A stretch of 64,000 bases of DNA, taken from assembly GCA_009193035.1 (NCBI GenBank), contig SWDT01000001.1:558001-622000 (forward strand). Direction: 5' to 3'. The notes under the pieces were generated by a model, which was not told the origin of the DNA, ran no database searches, and saw nothing but the letters and a program-made list of their open reading frames with translations. Below are positions 1-11,079 of this stretch, one piece after another. The position numbers and the translations under genes were made by a program. Positions within the stretch are counted from its first letter, which is position 1, and the number at the start of each line of letters is the position of its first letter. This DNA is from Halicephalobus mephisto (taxonomy: Eukaryota > Nematoda > Chromadorea > Rhabditida > Panagrolaimidae).

Positions 1-519
1 TGAAGGGACAAGAATTGATCTCTGGAGCAGGACCATCGTAATTTCGGTAATCAATGTTCACCCAATTACGAGCAACTCTTCCATAGCAAATTGGGAAACT
101 GTTCGTATTCACAATGCGAACACGGACTCGTTTGTGGTCTGGGGGTCTGAAATACAACCACTCAGGTGACGACAAAGTTATTCAATTAGCTTACCGGAAG
201 ACCATTAACTCACATCGAAACTGAATATGAATTCCTCCCTGAGGTCCAGAGATGTACATTCTCTTGTTCGCATGGATATTTCGGTAAGCAACTGGAAAAC
301 CATCATACCTAAATTCCAAATGAGTTTTTATATAAAAACAAGCACTTACGAAGGAACAAAAGTACCCAATAAAGAATCTAGCTCAGTTTTGACGAGAGTT
401 CTCACATTCATGAGTTCAGGACCCGCGGCGTAAATATGAAAATTGTGGACATGGATTGAATAGCTCTGCGGATCTCTCCGAAACATTCTAAAAGCTTGCT
501 TCCACTTAATAGATGCCAT
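1..519 (-). CDS. RNA polymerase I subunit RPA43-like (3' part outside window)
   Basis: The gene reads leftwards off the window edge. Three exons are visible. The first carries MASIKWKQAF at the start and an RTLVKTELDSLL stretch; the second carries YDGFPVAYRNI and GGIHIQFRCELMVFRP; the third begins PPDHKRVRVRIVNTNSF. The order 'LDxxLL...GxPVAYxNI...GxIHIxxxxxxxxFxP...VxxxIVNxxS' matches the N-terminal RPB7/RPA43-type (SHS2) fold of Pol I subunit RPA43 (POLR1F), which helps recruit Pol I to rDNA in the nucleolus. Introns are GTAAGT...TTTAG and GTAAGC...TTTCAG. I chose the ATG at 519 because the upstream in-frame ATG at 588 adds a hydrophobic leader not expected of a nuclear protein. It is head-to-head with METTL5, 218 bp apart. 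The family call rests on motif recall only. Confidence 0.6.
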
Positions 520-737
520 TGTGGAACTTCTGAAAACGTGGTAGTAAATAACAGCACTACAACTATCAAGAAAAACGAAAAAATACACTTAGAATAGAAC
601 CAAGGATAAAAGAGAAATTCGGAAAGTTCAAAATAAGTTCGTTCTGGGACCGTCTAATTTCCTGGGTTCTTGCCAGTCTTAGCGTTTTATTTTTATGAAT
701 TATCGGTAACTTCTTTGTTCGTAATTGTTCTTCAACT

Positions 738-1688
738 ATGGATAACATAGGTTTTATGGACAATCATGCCGTAAAAATGATAGGAAATAACACTACGGAT
801 CCCCTCACGAAGAGAGAACTCGTTGCTATCCATGAGCAACTCGGAAAAGTTAAGGATTTCGAGAATCCGAAACTCGCCTTGGAACAGTACATGACTGACC
901 GTTCCACTGCTGGTAAGTTGTTGATTTTTGTTTTTATATGAAAACATTGAGATGGATGTTATTTCAGTCCACTTCATGCAGTTGATCGACAGATGTGTTG
1001 GGATCAAAGAGAAACGAGTTGTTGATTTAGGTTGTGGCACTGGAATGCTAGGAATCGCTGCTTTGCTCTGTGAAGTCGAGTAGGCTATGTTTCTGAAGGA
1101 ATTCATATATCAATTTCCGATTTTAGCCATGTTTCCTTTGTTGATATTGATGCTGATGCTTTGGAAGTCTGTAAAGAGACTGTTTCTGAATTGGTGGATG
1201 ACGAGGAAATTACGGGAGAGTCGGAGTTCTTCAATATGTCCGTCTTTGATTTTGTTCCAGAGACACCTCCGGACATTATCATTACTAATCCTCCATTCGG
1301 TACCAAGAATAATGAACGTATGTCTGTTAATTTAATTTTGACATTAAATATGTTTTTAGATATCGACCTCAAGTTCGTTCTTGCTGCTCTCAACATGGTC
1401 GATTCCAACGGTGTTATCTTCAGTTTCCACAAGAAGTGTACTGGTGACGGACTCCTCAAACATGTCCGCAAAGTGATTCCTACTGCTCGTGGAGAACCTC
1501 TTGCTCACATCAAATGGACTCTGCCCAAAACGTATTCTCACCAAATGCTTGAATCCAAAGTTATTGAGGTTTCTGTTTTCTGCTGGACTCTCTGCAATAA
1601 CATCAACTCCCCTCTAGCCCGTCAACCCCGTGCCAACAAGTCCAAAAAAGACGAGAAGCCGAAAGTCAGGAAATCCAAGCAGAGGTAG
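738..1688 (+). CDS. METTL5: METTL5: 18S rRNA N6-adenosine methyltransferase
   Basis: Four exons (738-912, 968-1079, 1127-1317, 1360-1688) join into a 268-residue protein. Visible motifs are the SAM-binding VVDLGCGTGMLGIAALL, an acidic FVDIDADALEV, and the catalytic NPPFGTKNN, which is the diagnostic NPPF motif of METTL5 with the family's TKNN flank. The N-terminus (KLALEQYMTDRSTA) also matches the family. Known role: with its partner TRMT112, METTL5 makes a single m6A in 18S rRNA. The protein is longer than the human one (209 aa), mainly through a basic lysine-rich tail (KSKKDEKPKVRKSKQR) that looks like a nucleolar or RNA-binding extension. Introns are 43-55 nt. It shares a 218-bp divergent promoter interval with the RPA43-like gene. 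Confidence 0.93.
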
Positions 1689-1935
1689 GACCAATCTCAA
1701 GTAATTCATTGTTTTATTTGTTGATTTTTGAATCGTTAACGGGTATAAAAATAGTACTATCTAGATCAAGTTTCTTCGAATAATGAATGAAAGAACAATT
1801 TGTCAAAAAACAAAATTTCGGTAGTTTAAAGATAAATAAGAAAATAAAATAAATCGATAAACTAATTTATTTGTCACTTTTTGATAATTTGAAAAAATTA
1901 GAAGCAGATATTCATCATTTGTAGTCCAAACAGTA

Positions 1936-2167
1936 CAGTGGAATCTCGATATAACGCACCCAGGCTATAATGCACGGTTCCAGTGCGTTAGTTTGGCCCG
2001 CATACAAATTTGCGAAAATTTAAGGAATTTTAGTCATATTCGACCCTCGATATAAGGCACCCCAGGCTATAAGGCACGATTTTAAGGAATTTTAATCATA
2101 TTCGATCCTTGATATAAGGCACGATTTGACCGGTCCCTTGAGCGTGCCTTATATCGAGATTCAACTG
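1936..2167. mobile_element. pogo/Tigger-type MITE with TA target-site duplication
   Basis: The left end reads CAGTGGAATCTCGATATAAC and the right end, on the other strand, reads CAGTTGAATCTCGATATAAG. About 22 of the first 24 positions agree as terminal inverted repeats. Each end is flanked by TA (1934-1935 and 2168-2169), the target duplication of Tc1/mariner-pogo elements. Terminal CAGT(T/G)GAA(T/C)CTCGATATAA is the known look of pogo/Tigger ends. Inside, a segment of about 60 bp containing AAGGAATTTTA and GATATAAGGCAC occurs twice in tandem. There is no room for a transposase, so it is non-autonomous. Confidence 0.8.
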
Positions 2168-3114
2168 TATATAAGTCTGTTAGTAGTAAATAAAACCATA
2201 AGAACAATAATCTTAGTTATTTCTGCTAATACGATTGATACTGATTTCATCAAGTCGTTCTAAAATAAAACTATAGATGGATAATCCTAAAATGGATTGG
2301 AAAGCCTGATTGATTAAGAAGCGACTTTTTGTTATTCCATGTTGCAGATTTCCTTCGTTGTAAACTATTTGCGAACTATAATTGGACTATTCGTGCAATT
2401 CTAAAAGTAAATTTATTAAAAAATAAAGTTTTTTATCAAGGATTTTTTAAATCCTAATGGAGCTTCAAAAAAGTTTAATTCACGTAATTTGTTTCATTTC
2501 TAAATCACTAAGAGATTTCTTGCTTAGTTTCAAGATTTGGGTTTACTGTAAATAAAAATTCATATATGAAAATGTTATAAAAACTTTTCTCTCGCATATA
2601 TTAATCTAAATTTGCATTTTTCTTTGACAATTATTGCAATTCCTGCAAACATTCTTTTGAAAATCGTTTTCTAATGGCCTGTTAGATATTTTATAACGGG
2701 GAAATGATTTAAAATATCAATAAAAGAATTAAGAAAAATAAAATATTAAAATAGACAGTACCTCACGTATCCACTTGAGAAACCTATATTTACCAATTCT
2801 GGAATTTCAAGTATTCAATATTATAAACAACTTATGTCAAAAAGTGTTGTTCATTCTGCTGCATATTGGACATTGAAGAGAACAAATGAAGTTACATTGT
2901 TGACCCGAAAAGTGGGGAGTGCCAATACTCCTGAAATCACGTATTGGATCTGTAACGAATACCAATATTGTAAACTCAACAGTCCACAATAATCCAGCAA
3001 CACCCATTACAAACTCCAAAATAAACCGCATCAAACAAAAACACTTTATAAAAAATTAATAAACAAACAAACAGAAGTTATCTTCAAAACGACATGTTTC
3101 AACGATGAAACCAT
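2168..3114. other. AT-rich intergenic stretch
   Basis: This lies between the MITE and the convergent 3' end of the orphan acidic gene. Several short reading frames occur but none has splice context or protein-like composition. No further structure was recognised. Confidence 0.6.
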
Positions 3115-4012
3115 CTACGGAGTTCCGAACTGTCTTCGCATCGTCATGGTCACGCGACGCACGAGATTAGTGAGCCTATTTCTCAAGGACTTTCTCTTTG
3201 GAGTATCTTCTCCAGGCATCAGATCGGACTCAACTGTGGAGGATCCAAGGGTTCGACAAAGCGAGTTCTTAGGATCGTCTGGATGATCCTCATCTCCGAT
3301 CACCGACAGCGGTTGATCATCATCGATGTCAGCAACGGAGGACGACATGGGCTGGGGATGAACAGCATCTTCAGGAAGGCATTTTGCATCATCATCATGT
3401 GGAATCTCATCTTCAATGAAGACGCTGTCATCGAGACTAGCCTCTGAAATGACAGAGAGCTTGTCGAATCGCAAAGGGGAACTCTGAAAATACATCAGAT
3501 CAAAGAGATGTCCATGAAAACGCAAATATAAAACCCAACTTACTTTGCGAAGCGACAGCTCGTCATATTCTTCAGGAGTGTAGTACTCCTCTTCATCCCA
3601 GTCGTCCTCGGCCCCCTCGGGGCATTCTTCATAGCCATGGGCAAGAAGCCCATCGTCCGTTGGCTGACCATTATTTTCAAATGGTCCGCCAACGGACGAT
3701 TCGATGTATGGCAGAAGTTCTTCTGCCATAAATCGGCTAATGTTTCTGAAAAAACCATTATCACCTATACAAAATCAATCACAAACCTCAGAACATTATT
3801 CATGGCTGGTTCGTCCTGGTAAGCGTCGACAATCTTCTCAAGGTCCAGATAAAGTGCCTTCTTCATCGAAGATTGGATATCATCAGAGACGTGGAAAAGC
3901 CAACTGAAAAGGCAAACTTTAGCCTAAATCCTAGAAGTAGAAGAACATACCTGCACAAGTCGAAGAGGGTATCTGGGTACCCATAGTAGGAGACATCCTC
4001 CAAGATGTACAT
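3115..4012 (-). CDS. Orphan acidic protein with basic C-terminus
   Basis: Four exons (3951-4012, 3787-3903, 3544-3745, 3115-3483) with clean GT...AG borders give 249 residues starting MYILEDVSYYGYP. I do not recognise the family. The first about 80 residues look folded and helical (SSMKKALYLDLEKIVDAY, NISRFMAEELLPYIESSV). The middle is very acidic (EDDWDEEEYYTPEEYDE) and disordered-looking. The last about 35 residues are basic (TPKRKSLRNRLTNLVRRV, MTMRRQFGTP). There is no signal peptide or membrane span. RKSLRN resembles a kinase site. A decayed second copy lies at 58034-58687, which shares the first-exon pattern, the LRFDKLS motif at the last-exon border and part of the upstream sequence. 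That duplication supports the exon model. Confidence 0.75.
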
Positions 4013-5029
4013 CGCGAAAAAACCAAACGGTTAAGCGATTTCAAGCAAAAGAACAATCGAGTGCGAGAGTAGGAAAAAAAACGACAATGAATGGAAAATG
4101 AAAGAGTGCATATTATTGGCGTGGGAGCAATCATTCGTGCTGAGACACCGGTGCGTTACGGTAATTCCCACATATTAGAGCATATTAACTGGTAATCAAA
4201 CTTTTTAATTTTTTTATTTTTTCGTATTTTTAAAAATCTTTATTTTTTTAACATTTCCGTTTAAATTTTTATTATTTCAAGTAAATATTCAAACAGTCGT
4301 TGAATAACAATAACATGTGAAGTTAAATAATGTATTTTTGACGGACTTGCTCGAGAAAAAAGTGACAGATGATTTGGTAAATTTTGTTTCTAAGTAGTTA
4401 CCCTGTTGATGATCAAAACCGAGCTTTATTTGTGTCAAAGAAAAATTGATGAACTTTGAAATAATAATTCACCTGAATCTTTTCTTTGCATTACTATAAT
4501 ATTATTTTGGTCCTAAGAAGAATGTGTGGAAATAATGAAGGAGCTCGACTTCTCCAAAATATTTCTTCCCTCTCATTTGGATCCTGCGGATTTGATGGAT
4601 GGTTCTGAAGAAAATTAATGATTTTTTAATTTTCCACAGTTTTATGGAGAAGATTCAAAGAAATTGAAAAATTTCAGTTTTCAAAATTCATTAATACGTA
4701 ATTTTTGATCCTTTAAGGATCTTTTGAAGAGTTGTTAAGAGAGTTAGAGAACTCTAGGATCTCCTGAAATCTCTGATTTTTTGATTGTAACTGTATGTGC
4801 GAATTCCAGTGAAAATACAAGGACAGGGACTAGTGATGGGGGAAATAGCGTCAATTTCTCTTTCCTCAAGAAGTTTCCTCAATTTGATCGATTTATGTAA
4901 TTGGTTTTTAGATAATGATCAGAATTTTATTTTTCTTTCTTCACGCGTATTGCATCAAATCTTGAAAGCATATACCATCGATAATTCCATGATGCAGGTA
5001 CCCGTTAAAAATAATCACTTGAAAACACA
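4013..5029. other. Intergenic: 5' flank of orphan gene and 3' flank of TWK gene
   Basis: The part next to 4012 (about 4070-4170) resembles sequence upstream of the decayed copy at 58688-58850, so the ancestral duplication included promoter DNA. The rest is AT-rich. An open frame on the plus strand at 4797-5129 lies antisense to the TWK 3' end and is not credible. Confidence 0.5.
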
Positions 5030-8000
5030 TCATGCTTTATTCCGCATGTCAATGATTGTCACGAGGCTGTTCCGTCTTCCTTCTGGAGTCCCTGGGTTGT
5101 GGATCCCTTTCTCGTGTTTTGCTACGTAATCACTGACCTTGCCTTGCTGAACGCTTGCGGGTAGGGAGTGTTTTCTTCGGAGAGCACTTGCCCGTAGCTG
5201 TTGAGCCTTGCTTGGGGATATCGAACGTGACTTTTCCAGCTTTGTCTAAAGAAACAACAGATTATAATTATCTTTTGGAGAAACAGGGAAAAATACAAAG
5301 CGGTTTCTTTAGCACTAACGTTGTTAACTTGTAAGAACTTGGGCTTACTTTCGCCCTCTTCGGGCTCACTTAATTCCTCCACCGCCTCTGCTTGGGAAGA
5401 TTTACTGGATTTGTGGTAGAAACTCCTTTTCCGACGACTATCTAAGGATTTCTTCCGCTTAGGAATGTCGATCGAGTATTCGCGTCTTTCACTCGGGGCT
5501 AGGGCATTACGGGGGTTTTCCATTCTAAAAATACCGACTATTTCATTCAACTGACACTGAACTTACTTTTTGAGACTACTGGCAGAATCACTAGATAACA
5601 ACTGAGGAGCAGCACAGACGTGCAAACTCTGCGTTCTGTTCGTCCTGTATTCGTCGAGTCTTCGGGCAATTTTCAAATAAGAGTCATCTGTTTGGATAAT
5701 CAGATCTTGTTTTTCAATGTTTTTTGGTTTTTCTTGAGTATCGATACTTCCAAGATAAATAGAAGTAGTGGATTCCGTTCTGCTGATTCTATCAAAATTA
5801 AATCCTTCATCTTCACTCAGTATGACGGTCTGTACCGCCGTATCACACGTGTCTTTGGTGGGAATGGAACATTGAGTACTCATCTCGGTAAGAGCAACAT
5901 CTTCAAAACTCCCAATATTCTTCTGATTCGAGAACCTACGTCTTTTGTTCTTTGCGTTTTGGAGATTCTGAGCGTCTTCTAACGGAGAAAGAACATCGTG
6001 TTCTTCGTTGAATGTTGTCTGTACAGATCTGCTGCTCTCTCCTCTCCAGAATCCAGCATTAGCCGTTTCCATCGAACGGTTGTAGAAAGATGGATTGTCT
6101 GTCTCAATGCTTCTGTTAAAGAAAGCAACAGAATCAGTTACTATCGATTTATCTGCCACTTGAGGCAAGATATTGATCTGAGCTCCTTTGGAATCTGTAG
6201 TAACGGAATCTGTTTTCATCCCCATCGAGATTCTGGATGGGGCTCTTAGGGAAGTTTCCATACTTTGATCAGTAAACGTTGGTTTCTGTTTGTTTTGCTC
6301 TTGAATAGTGTGTAACTTGAGAGCAATCTCGTCAATCTGGAATTGAGCCAAATCCGTTTGCATACTCCGATCCTTCAAGGAAATCAAGTCGTGTTGAATG
6401 CTAATATCCGCATCCACTCTGTGTCGAGGACTCATTGGATCCATGGGAAGGGAAGTAGCATCGCTGATGGAATCTGCAGAAGCGGAGAAGACAGACGCTC
6501 CTACTGGGGCTGATGTAGTTAAATCCGGCATTTTTGGACTGAAATAATTGTAACAATAAAAACCCATAAATGAAAATCCAACCTTTCAATCGGAAGTCCA
6601 CGATCAGAAGTCGATCGATTGACGAGTTGGGGATTATTCGAGATTACTGAAGTTCCTGCATCTCTTAGACTAGGATTATTTGTCTGAACTTCAATGCCAG
6701 GGAGACTTCGTTGAGTAAACGCTTCTTGATCTGACAAATTTCCTTCAAAAGCTATATCGTTGAATTCTGTCTGAATATTCTTGTTGTTCGTCATTCTGAC
6801 CACTTTCTCGAAAGTCTCTGCTTGCTGATTTAATTTTTCAGCTTGATCCTCTGAAATCAAGTGGCTAGCCATATTCCGAAGATACCAGGGCTCGTTCTCT
6901 AGAAGCCGTGTCAGAATTTCCTCTCTTTCCATCGGATCACCGTTTTCAAGAGCCTGTCGGTATTCTCTTTGCATTCTAATCATTAAGTGATACAGCCATT
7001 CTTCCATTTTGATCTGGATAACACTTAGAAGCATGGAGACAATAGACAACCCGATAATAACCAACCAGAACATGAGAATGAGCATTCTCGGATGATCTGG
7101 AACGACATCCCCAAGTCCAATAGTCGATAGAGAAATACAGAAGAAATAGAGAGAAGTAAAGTAGTTCCATCGAGTCTCCCAGAGGCAGAACAAGCCTGCA
7201 CATCCACAAATCCAACTAACACACATCAACAGAGCGAGCCAGATTGGGATCGTCCGACTCTCCATGTCATCATCTTCATCTTCAAGCAAAAGTCCGTTTT
7301 CTGCTAAATGTTGTTGCAAATTGGATCCCCGAACAAGATGCTGTTCAGGATGCTCTAGAGTCCCAGTATTTACACTGTATCCATCTGTGTTTGATTTCCT
7401 TACTCTTCCTTCCTCTATGTTATGTAGGTTATATACACTGAAATCTCAGAGGTGTAAAGGTCATCGATATTAGTGGTCGCCAAATGTCTCACCTATTTGC
7501 GGCGGTTGAATCGGCTGTTCCGTTTGTGACAATTGTCTCTCGTCTTCGTCGAAGGATTTTGAGCTTTTCGAGCCGTTGTTTTTTCATGTATTGGCGGTAT
7601 CTGAAAAACAAAAGAACAACTGTCAAATCACTTGGTTGATACATACTTAATCCAACCATCACTGGCCCAGTTCGTTAAAGCTTTACCAAATTGACTCAAG
7701 ATAGCCAAGACGAGAGGGATCCCGATTATAGCATAAGCGATGCTAAGAGCTTGACCACCTACGGTTCTGGGAGTAATGTTCCCATAACCTATAGTAGTGA
7801 ATATGGTTCCAACATAAAAAAGAGCTCCCCACATGTCCCACTCTAGGGCTTCTGGGAGCTTAGTTTTGGCTAATTGCTTCTCGTACCAAAGAAGAATGTC
7901 CCTAGAATTAACCGATTGATTACGAAATCCTCACAGACATCTACTTACCTAGATAAGTAAACTTTTGTGTCGCCACTATTTCTCTCATTAGCCATAATTT

Positions 8001-9124
8001 CTCGCAATTGATACAAAGTACTATTACGCAATTCGTCCAAGATCTGACGTTCTTTTCTGAAATCAATAACTTATGTGAATAACGATATGATAATTGAATT
8101 TAGTTTTTTGAAACCCACTTGAGCAACTCTTGTTCGTGATCATGTTCCACAATATAAAACAAATAAGCTCCGAAAATAGAGTAGATGATCAGCAAAGCAA
8201 TGGGAGCGATATGACGAAGTTTATACTTGTCGTAATAGTACTTTAACCTTGCAAATTTGCCTTTAGGTGGAGGGCCAAGCACCTCTTGATGTTCATGGGT
8301 GTAATTCCCAGGATGATTTGCTCCACCGAATCGGATCATCTAAAGTTCCATGCATTAAACATAAAGCAGTCCTTGTAATAACTACCTGTGAAACTGTAGA
8401 AATGTCATCAGTATTGCCAATAGAGACTTGGGAAAGTCTGGTCCTTGAGTTGAGAGTGGAAACACCGGAGAATCTGGACTGAGGCCTGAAAAATAATAAT
8501 CACTGGAATAAAAGCTGAGATATCAAAAACAATTGAACATATCTAGATCTTTGTCTAACGTGATTTCAATAGCCTAGACGAGTCTAGCATCTGTTTAACA
8601 AAACTGAAAAGTTGTTCTAGGGGTTGTCTCAAAATGACGGCACAGGTTACATTTTAACTTGAAACGTGATATTTAAAAACAATTGATGATCCTATCATCG
8701 ATTTAAAGCACGTAGGCAGGGCACTTTCGAAAGCTATATGGATCTGTTGATTCTCAATTAACAGAAAAAGCCATAAAGAACCAAGCGATGGGTTGCTCGA
8801 TAGCGAAAGTGACTGCCATCAATTTATCCACCGACTAATGAAAACAACCTGCAGGATGAAAAATCCAAAATACCGTTGCAACAAATCACGTCAATGACCA
8901 GTCACGATCGTGTAATGCGTCATAGTATCAATTCCCACGCAAAAGTTGTTAAGTTTTCTTTGTAGTTCAAAGACAAACCTGACGTTCTCATATCTACTCA
9001 GCTGTCCGTCTTCAGTGTACCCCTCTGCTAACCAAGTCGTAGAAAGGGGGGATGCAGGACTTCTAACCCTGTTTGCTACCGGACTATCGACGACTCCGGG
9101 TCTTCTTTTGAAAAATACAGCCAT
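5030..9124 (-). CDS. TWK-type two-pore-domain potassium channel with long cytoplasmic tail
   Basis: About ten exons. The start [12 protein letters not shown] at 9124 is followed in phase by RPQSRFSG (near 8487), then TM1 ([20 protein letters not shown]), pore 1 with filter TTIGYGN, TM2, a linker with [13 protein letters not shown]3, pore 2 with filter STIGLGD, and TM4 ([20 protein letters not shown]). These are hallmarks of K2P leak channels, which set the resting potential in neurons and muscle at the plasma membrane. The tail is unusually long (over 500 residues), polar and probably disordered. It contains repeats of the form R-S-[MI]-x-T-D and several hydrophobic-Gln-Thr sites. The last exon carries [10 protein letters not shown] and RRNSLVTI, typical basophilic kinase sites, and ends MRNKA at 5030. 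The long tail recalls EGL-23-like channels, but the orthology is a guess. Confidence 0.92.
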
Positions 9125-9522
9125 CGTGATTATTTCATCATCTATAACAAGAGGATCATTAACAATCTATTTACAACACAATTTCGGAGGTAAACATAAG
9201 CAATCAGTTGAATGGAAAGCAAATTGAATAAATTCGGTCTTTCGTTATTACTACGAGATTTGGCGGACAGCAATCGAATCCCGCAGCTGACCCTCGATTG
9301 ACCGGAAGAAATGCCGATCGCCAAATGAAAATCCAATCGAACAGAAATTGTTGCAAGCAACTGCCGGACCTGGAAGGACCAATCTTTAGGGATTTTTGAT
9401 TGGCTCGCTGTAAAACATTCCTTGTTGTTTCTTATCCGTCACTCAAACAAACATTCTCGGACATGAAATCAAGGGAAATCTGTCAATGGACTTTATTTGC
9501 ATTGAAAAATAAAAATTAGTTA

Positions 9523-11079
9523 TTATTGAATTAAAGAAAATCGACGACCATCTACAGAAGTAGAAGTCTGATGGACTAGAGGAACTCCTGCTTTTTTGAT
9601 GCTGGTTTGGGAAATCCCGGCAGAGTTCCCCATGAGAAACGAACGCTGTTTATTGAAAAACAGGAATTTTTTGTGTAGAATTGTCTTTAGTCGTCTTCTG
9701 AAGGAAGAGGAGCTGAGACAGAAGAGGATAAAGTTCAAAGTCTTCCCAACAATGACTAGGCAATTGGTAATTGTGTTGGCATGATACCAATTAGGACTTT
9801 GTCTTTGGGATCCGAAAAGAAAGTTCATCGAGAGCATAATAGCAGATGGTCCCTGAAATATGAGCTTGTTCGATTTACTTTTCTCAAAAAACGAACTTGA
9901 GTAATAGTGAAGCAAGTGACTATGGCACAGACAGTCACTGTTACTCTGTGTTCTGCTTGGAATTGAAGAGTCTGAAAGTAAGCAAATAATGTTGTAAGAT
10001 GTTTAATCTAATAACCTGGTCAATGCTTCTTCTGAACATGTTGGATGTAGGCATATTGTTGTCACTTCCTTTGTCAACACTGCCGGAGGTTCTTCTTTTG
10101 AAAGTGGCTCCATTCATTGAACAGAGGTCTGAATTCAGTCTGTTGTACATGAGGAAACTCTGTTTTCGTACTACAAACAACAAAGCAATATTCAGAGCTA
10201 CCATGATGACAATCGGAAGAAGAATGATTAACACAGCATTCAGAATCATGCTCCAACGAACATAGATCCTCACTGCATTTGGAGTAAAGTTTGTCCGGTT
10301 TCCTGGCCATCTGGGAATCGAAAGATGGATAAGCATGCTTAATAATAAAGAACTTACGCATCTTGAACGACGTCAAAACACTTGCTAATAATCTGAGAAT
10401 TATTGCATATTTGTTTAACTACACAATGGTATGAGAAGTGATTATAAAAGGTGAGGGCTCCAGTAATAAATACGATAGCAGAGATGATGTGAAACGTAGT
10501 AAATGCTGCCCATTGACCGTTGGCTCGTAGTAGGGAGCGAATCCCCAAGAGACGTTCAGTGCAAATAGCGATGATGAGCCTGAATACTTTTATTTTCGGA
10601 CTTTGGAATTGAAAACCTACCAGATGGTAACGGCACTACACCAATTAGCCAGCGATACTAAGTGGACTTTCAGAGGAAGGTAGTAAAGTCGGAATGTAAA
10701 GTTCAAGCCTACACTGTGAAAATTCGCCAAGGAATGAGGAACCATGAGTAGTAGAAATAAGCAATCGCATATTGCAAGTGCTACTAGAAGCCTACTCGAC
10801 CTAAAATTAACCTTTGATTATCAACGTCAAACATTGAATCCATTAATGGGAGTGTAACTCGATATTTGAAAGGATTCCCATGAAAACTAACCTCTGTGCA
10901 ACATTCGAACGACGTGTTCTAGATTCTGCACTTAGGAGCACTATCAAATTAAGACAGTTCCCAATGATACCGACAGCACAAAGTGGGGGAAACAGAAGAG
11001 TATAAAAAGTATGTTCTAATTCCGATCCTTGAAGCCTAAGTAGCTTTTCCGGAACACAAACATGAAGGGGTTCAGTCAT
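9523..11079 (-). CDS. Rhodopsin-type neuropeptide GPCR (FRPR/SPRR-like)
   Basis: About seven exons. The ATG at 11079 gives an N-terminus MTEPLHVCVPEKL, then TM1 (CAVGIIGNCLNLIVLL, with the GN motif), TM2 (LLVALAICDCLFLLLMVP, with the conserved Asp), TM3 ending IICTERLLGI (a TER-for-DRY variant; it splices as AIW-LIIAICTERLLGI), a Cys-rich loop 2 (YHCVVKQICNN), TM5 (LIILLPIVIMVALNIALL), TM6 (TVCAIVTCFTITQGPSA) and TM7 (VIVGKTLNFILFCLSS), ending SLIQ at 9523. The TM6 TQGPSA and TM7 K-x-x-N-F-x-x-F-C-L-S-S pattern is typical of invertebrate FMRFamide and myoinhibitory/sex-peptide-type receptors. The ligand is unknown. The gene lies head-to-tail behind the TWK gene with its own 5' flank. Confidence 0.85.

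Noticed and set aside
4797..5129. 110-codon plus-strand frame
   Set aside because: Antisense to the TWK 3' end; the minus strand carries a coherent spliced frame with kinase-site motifs.
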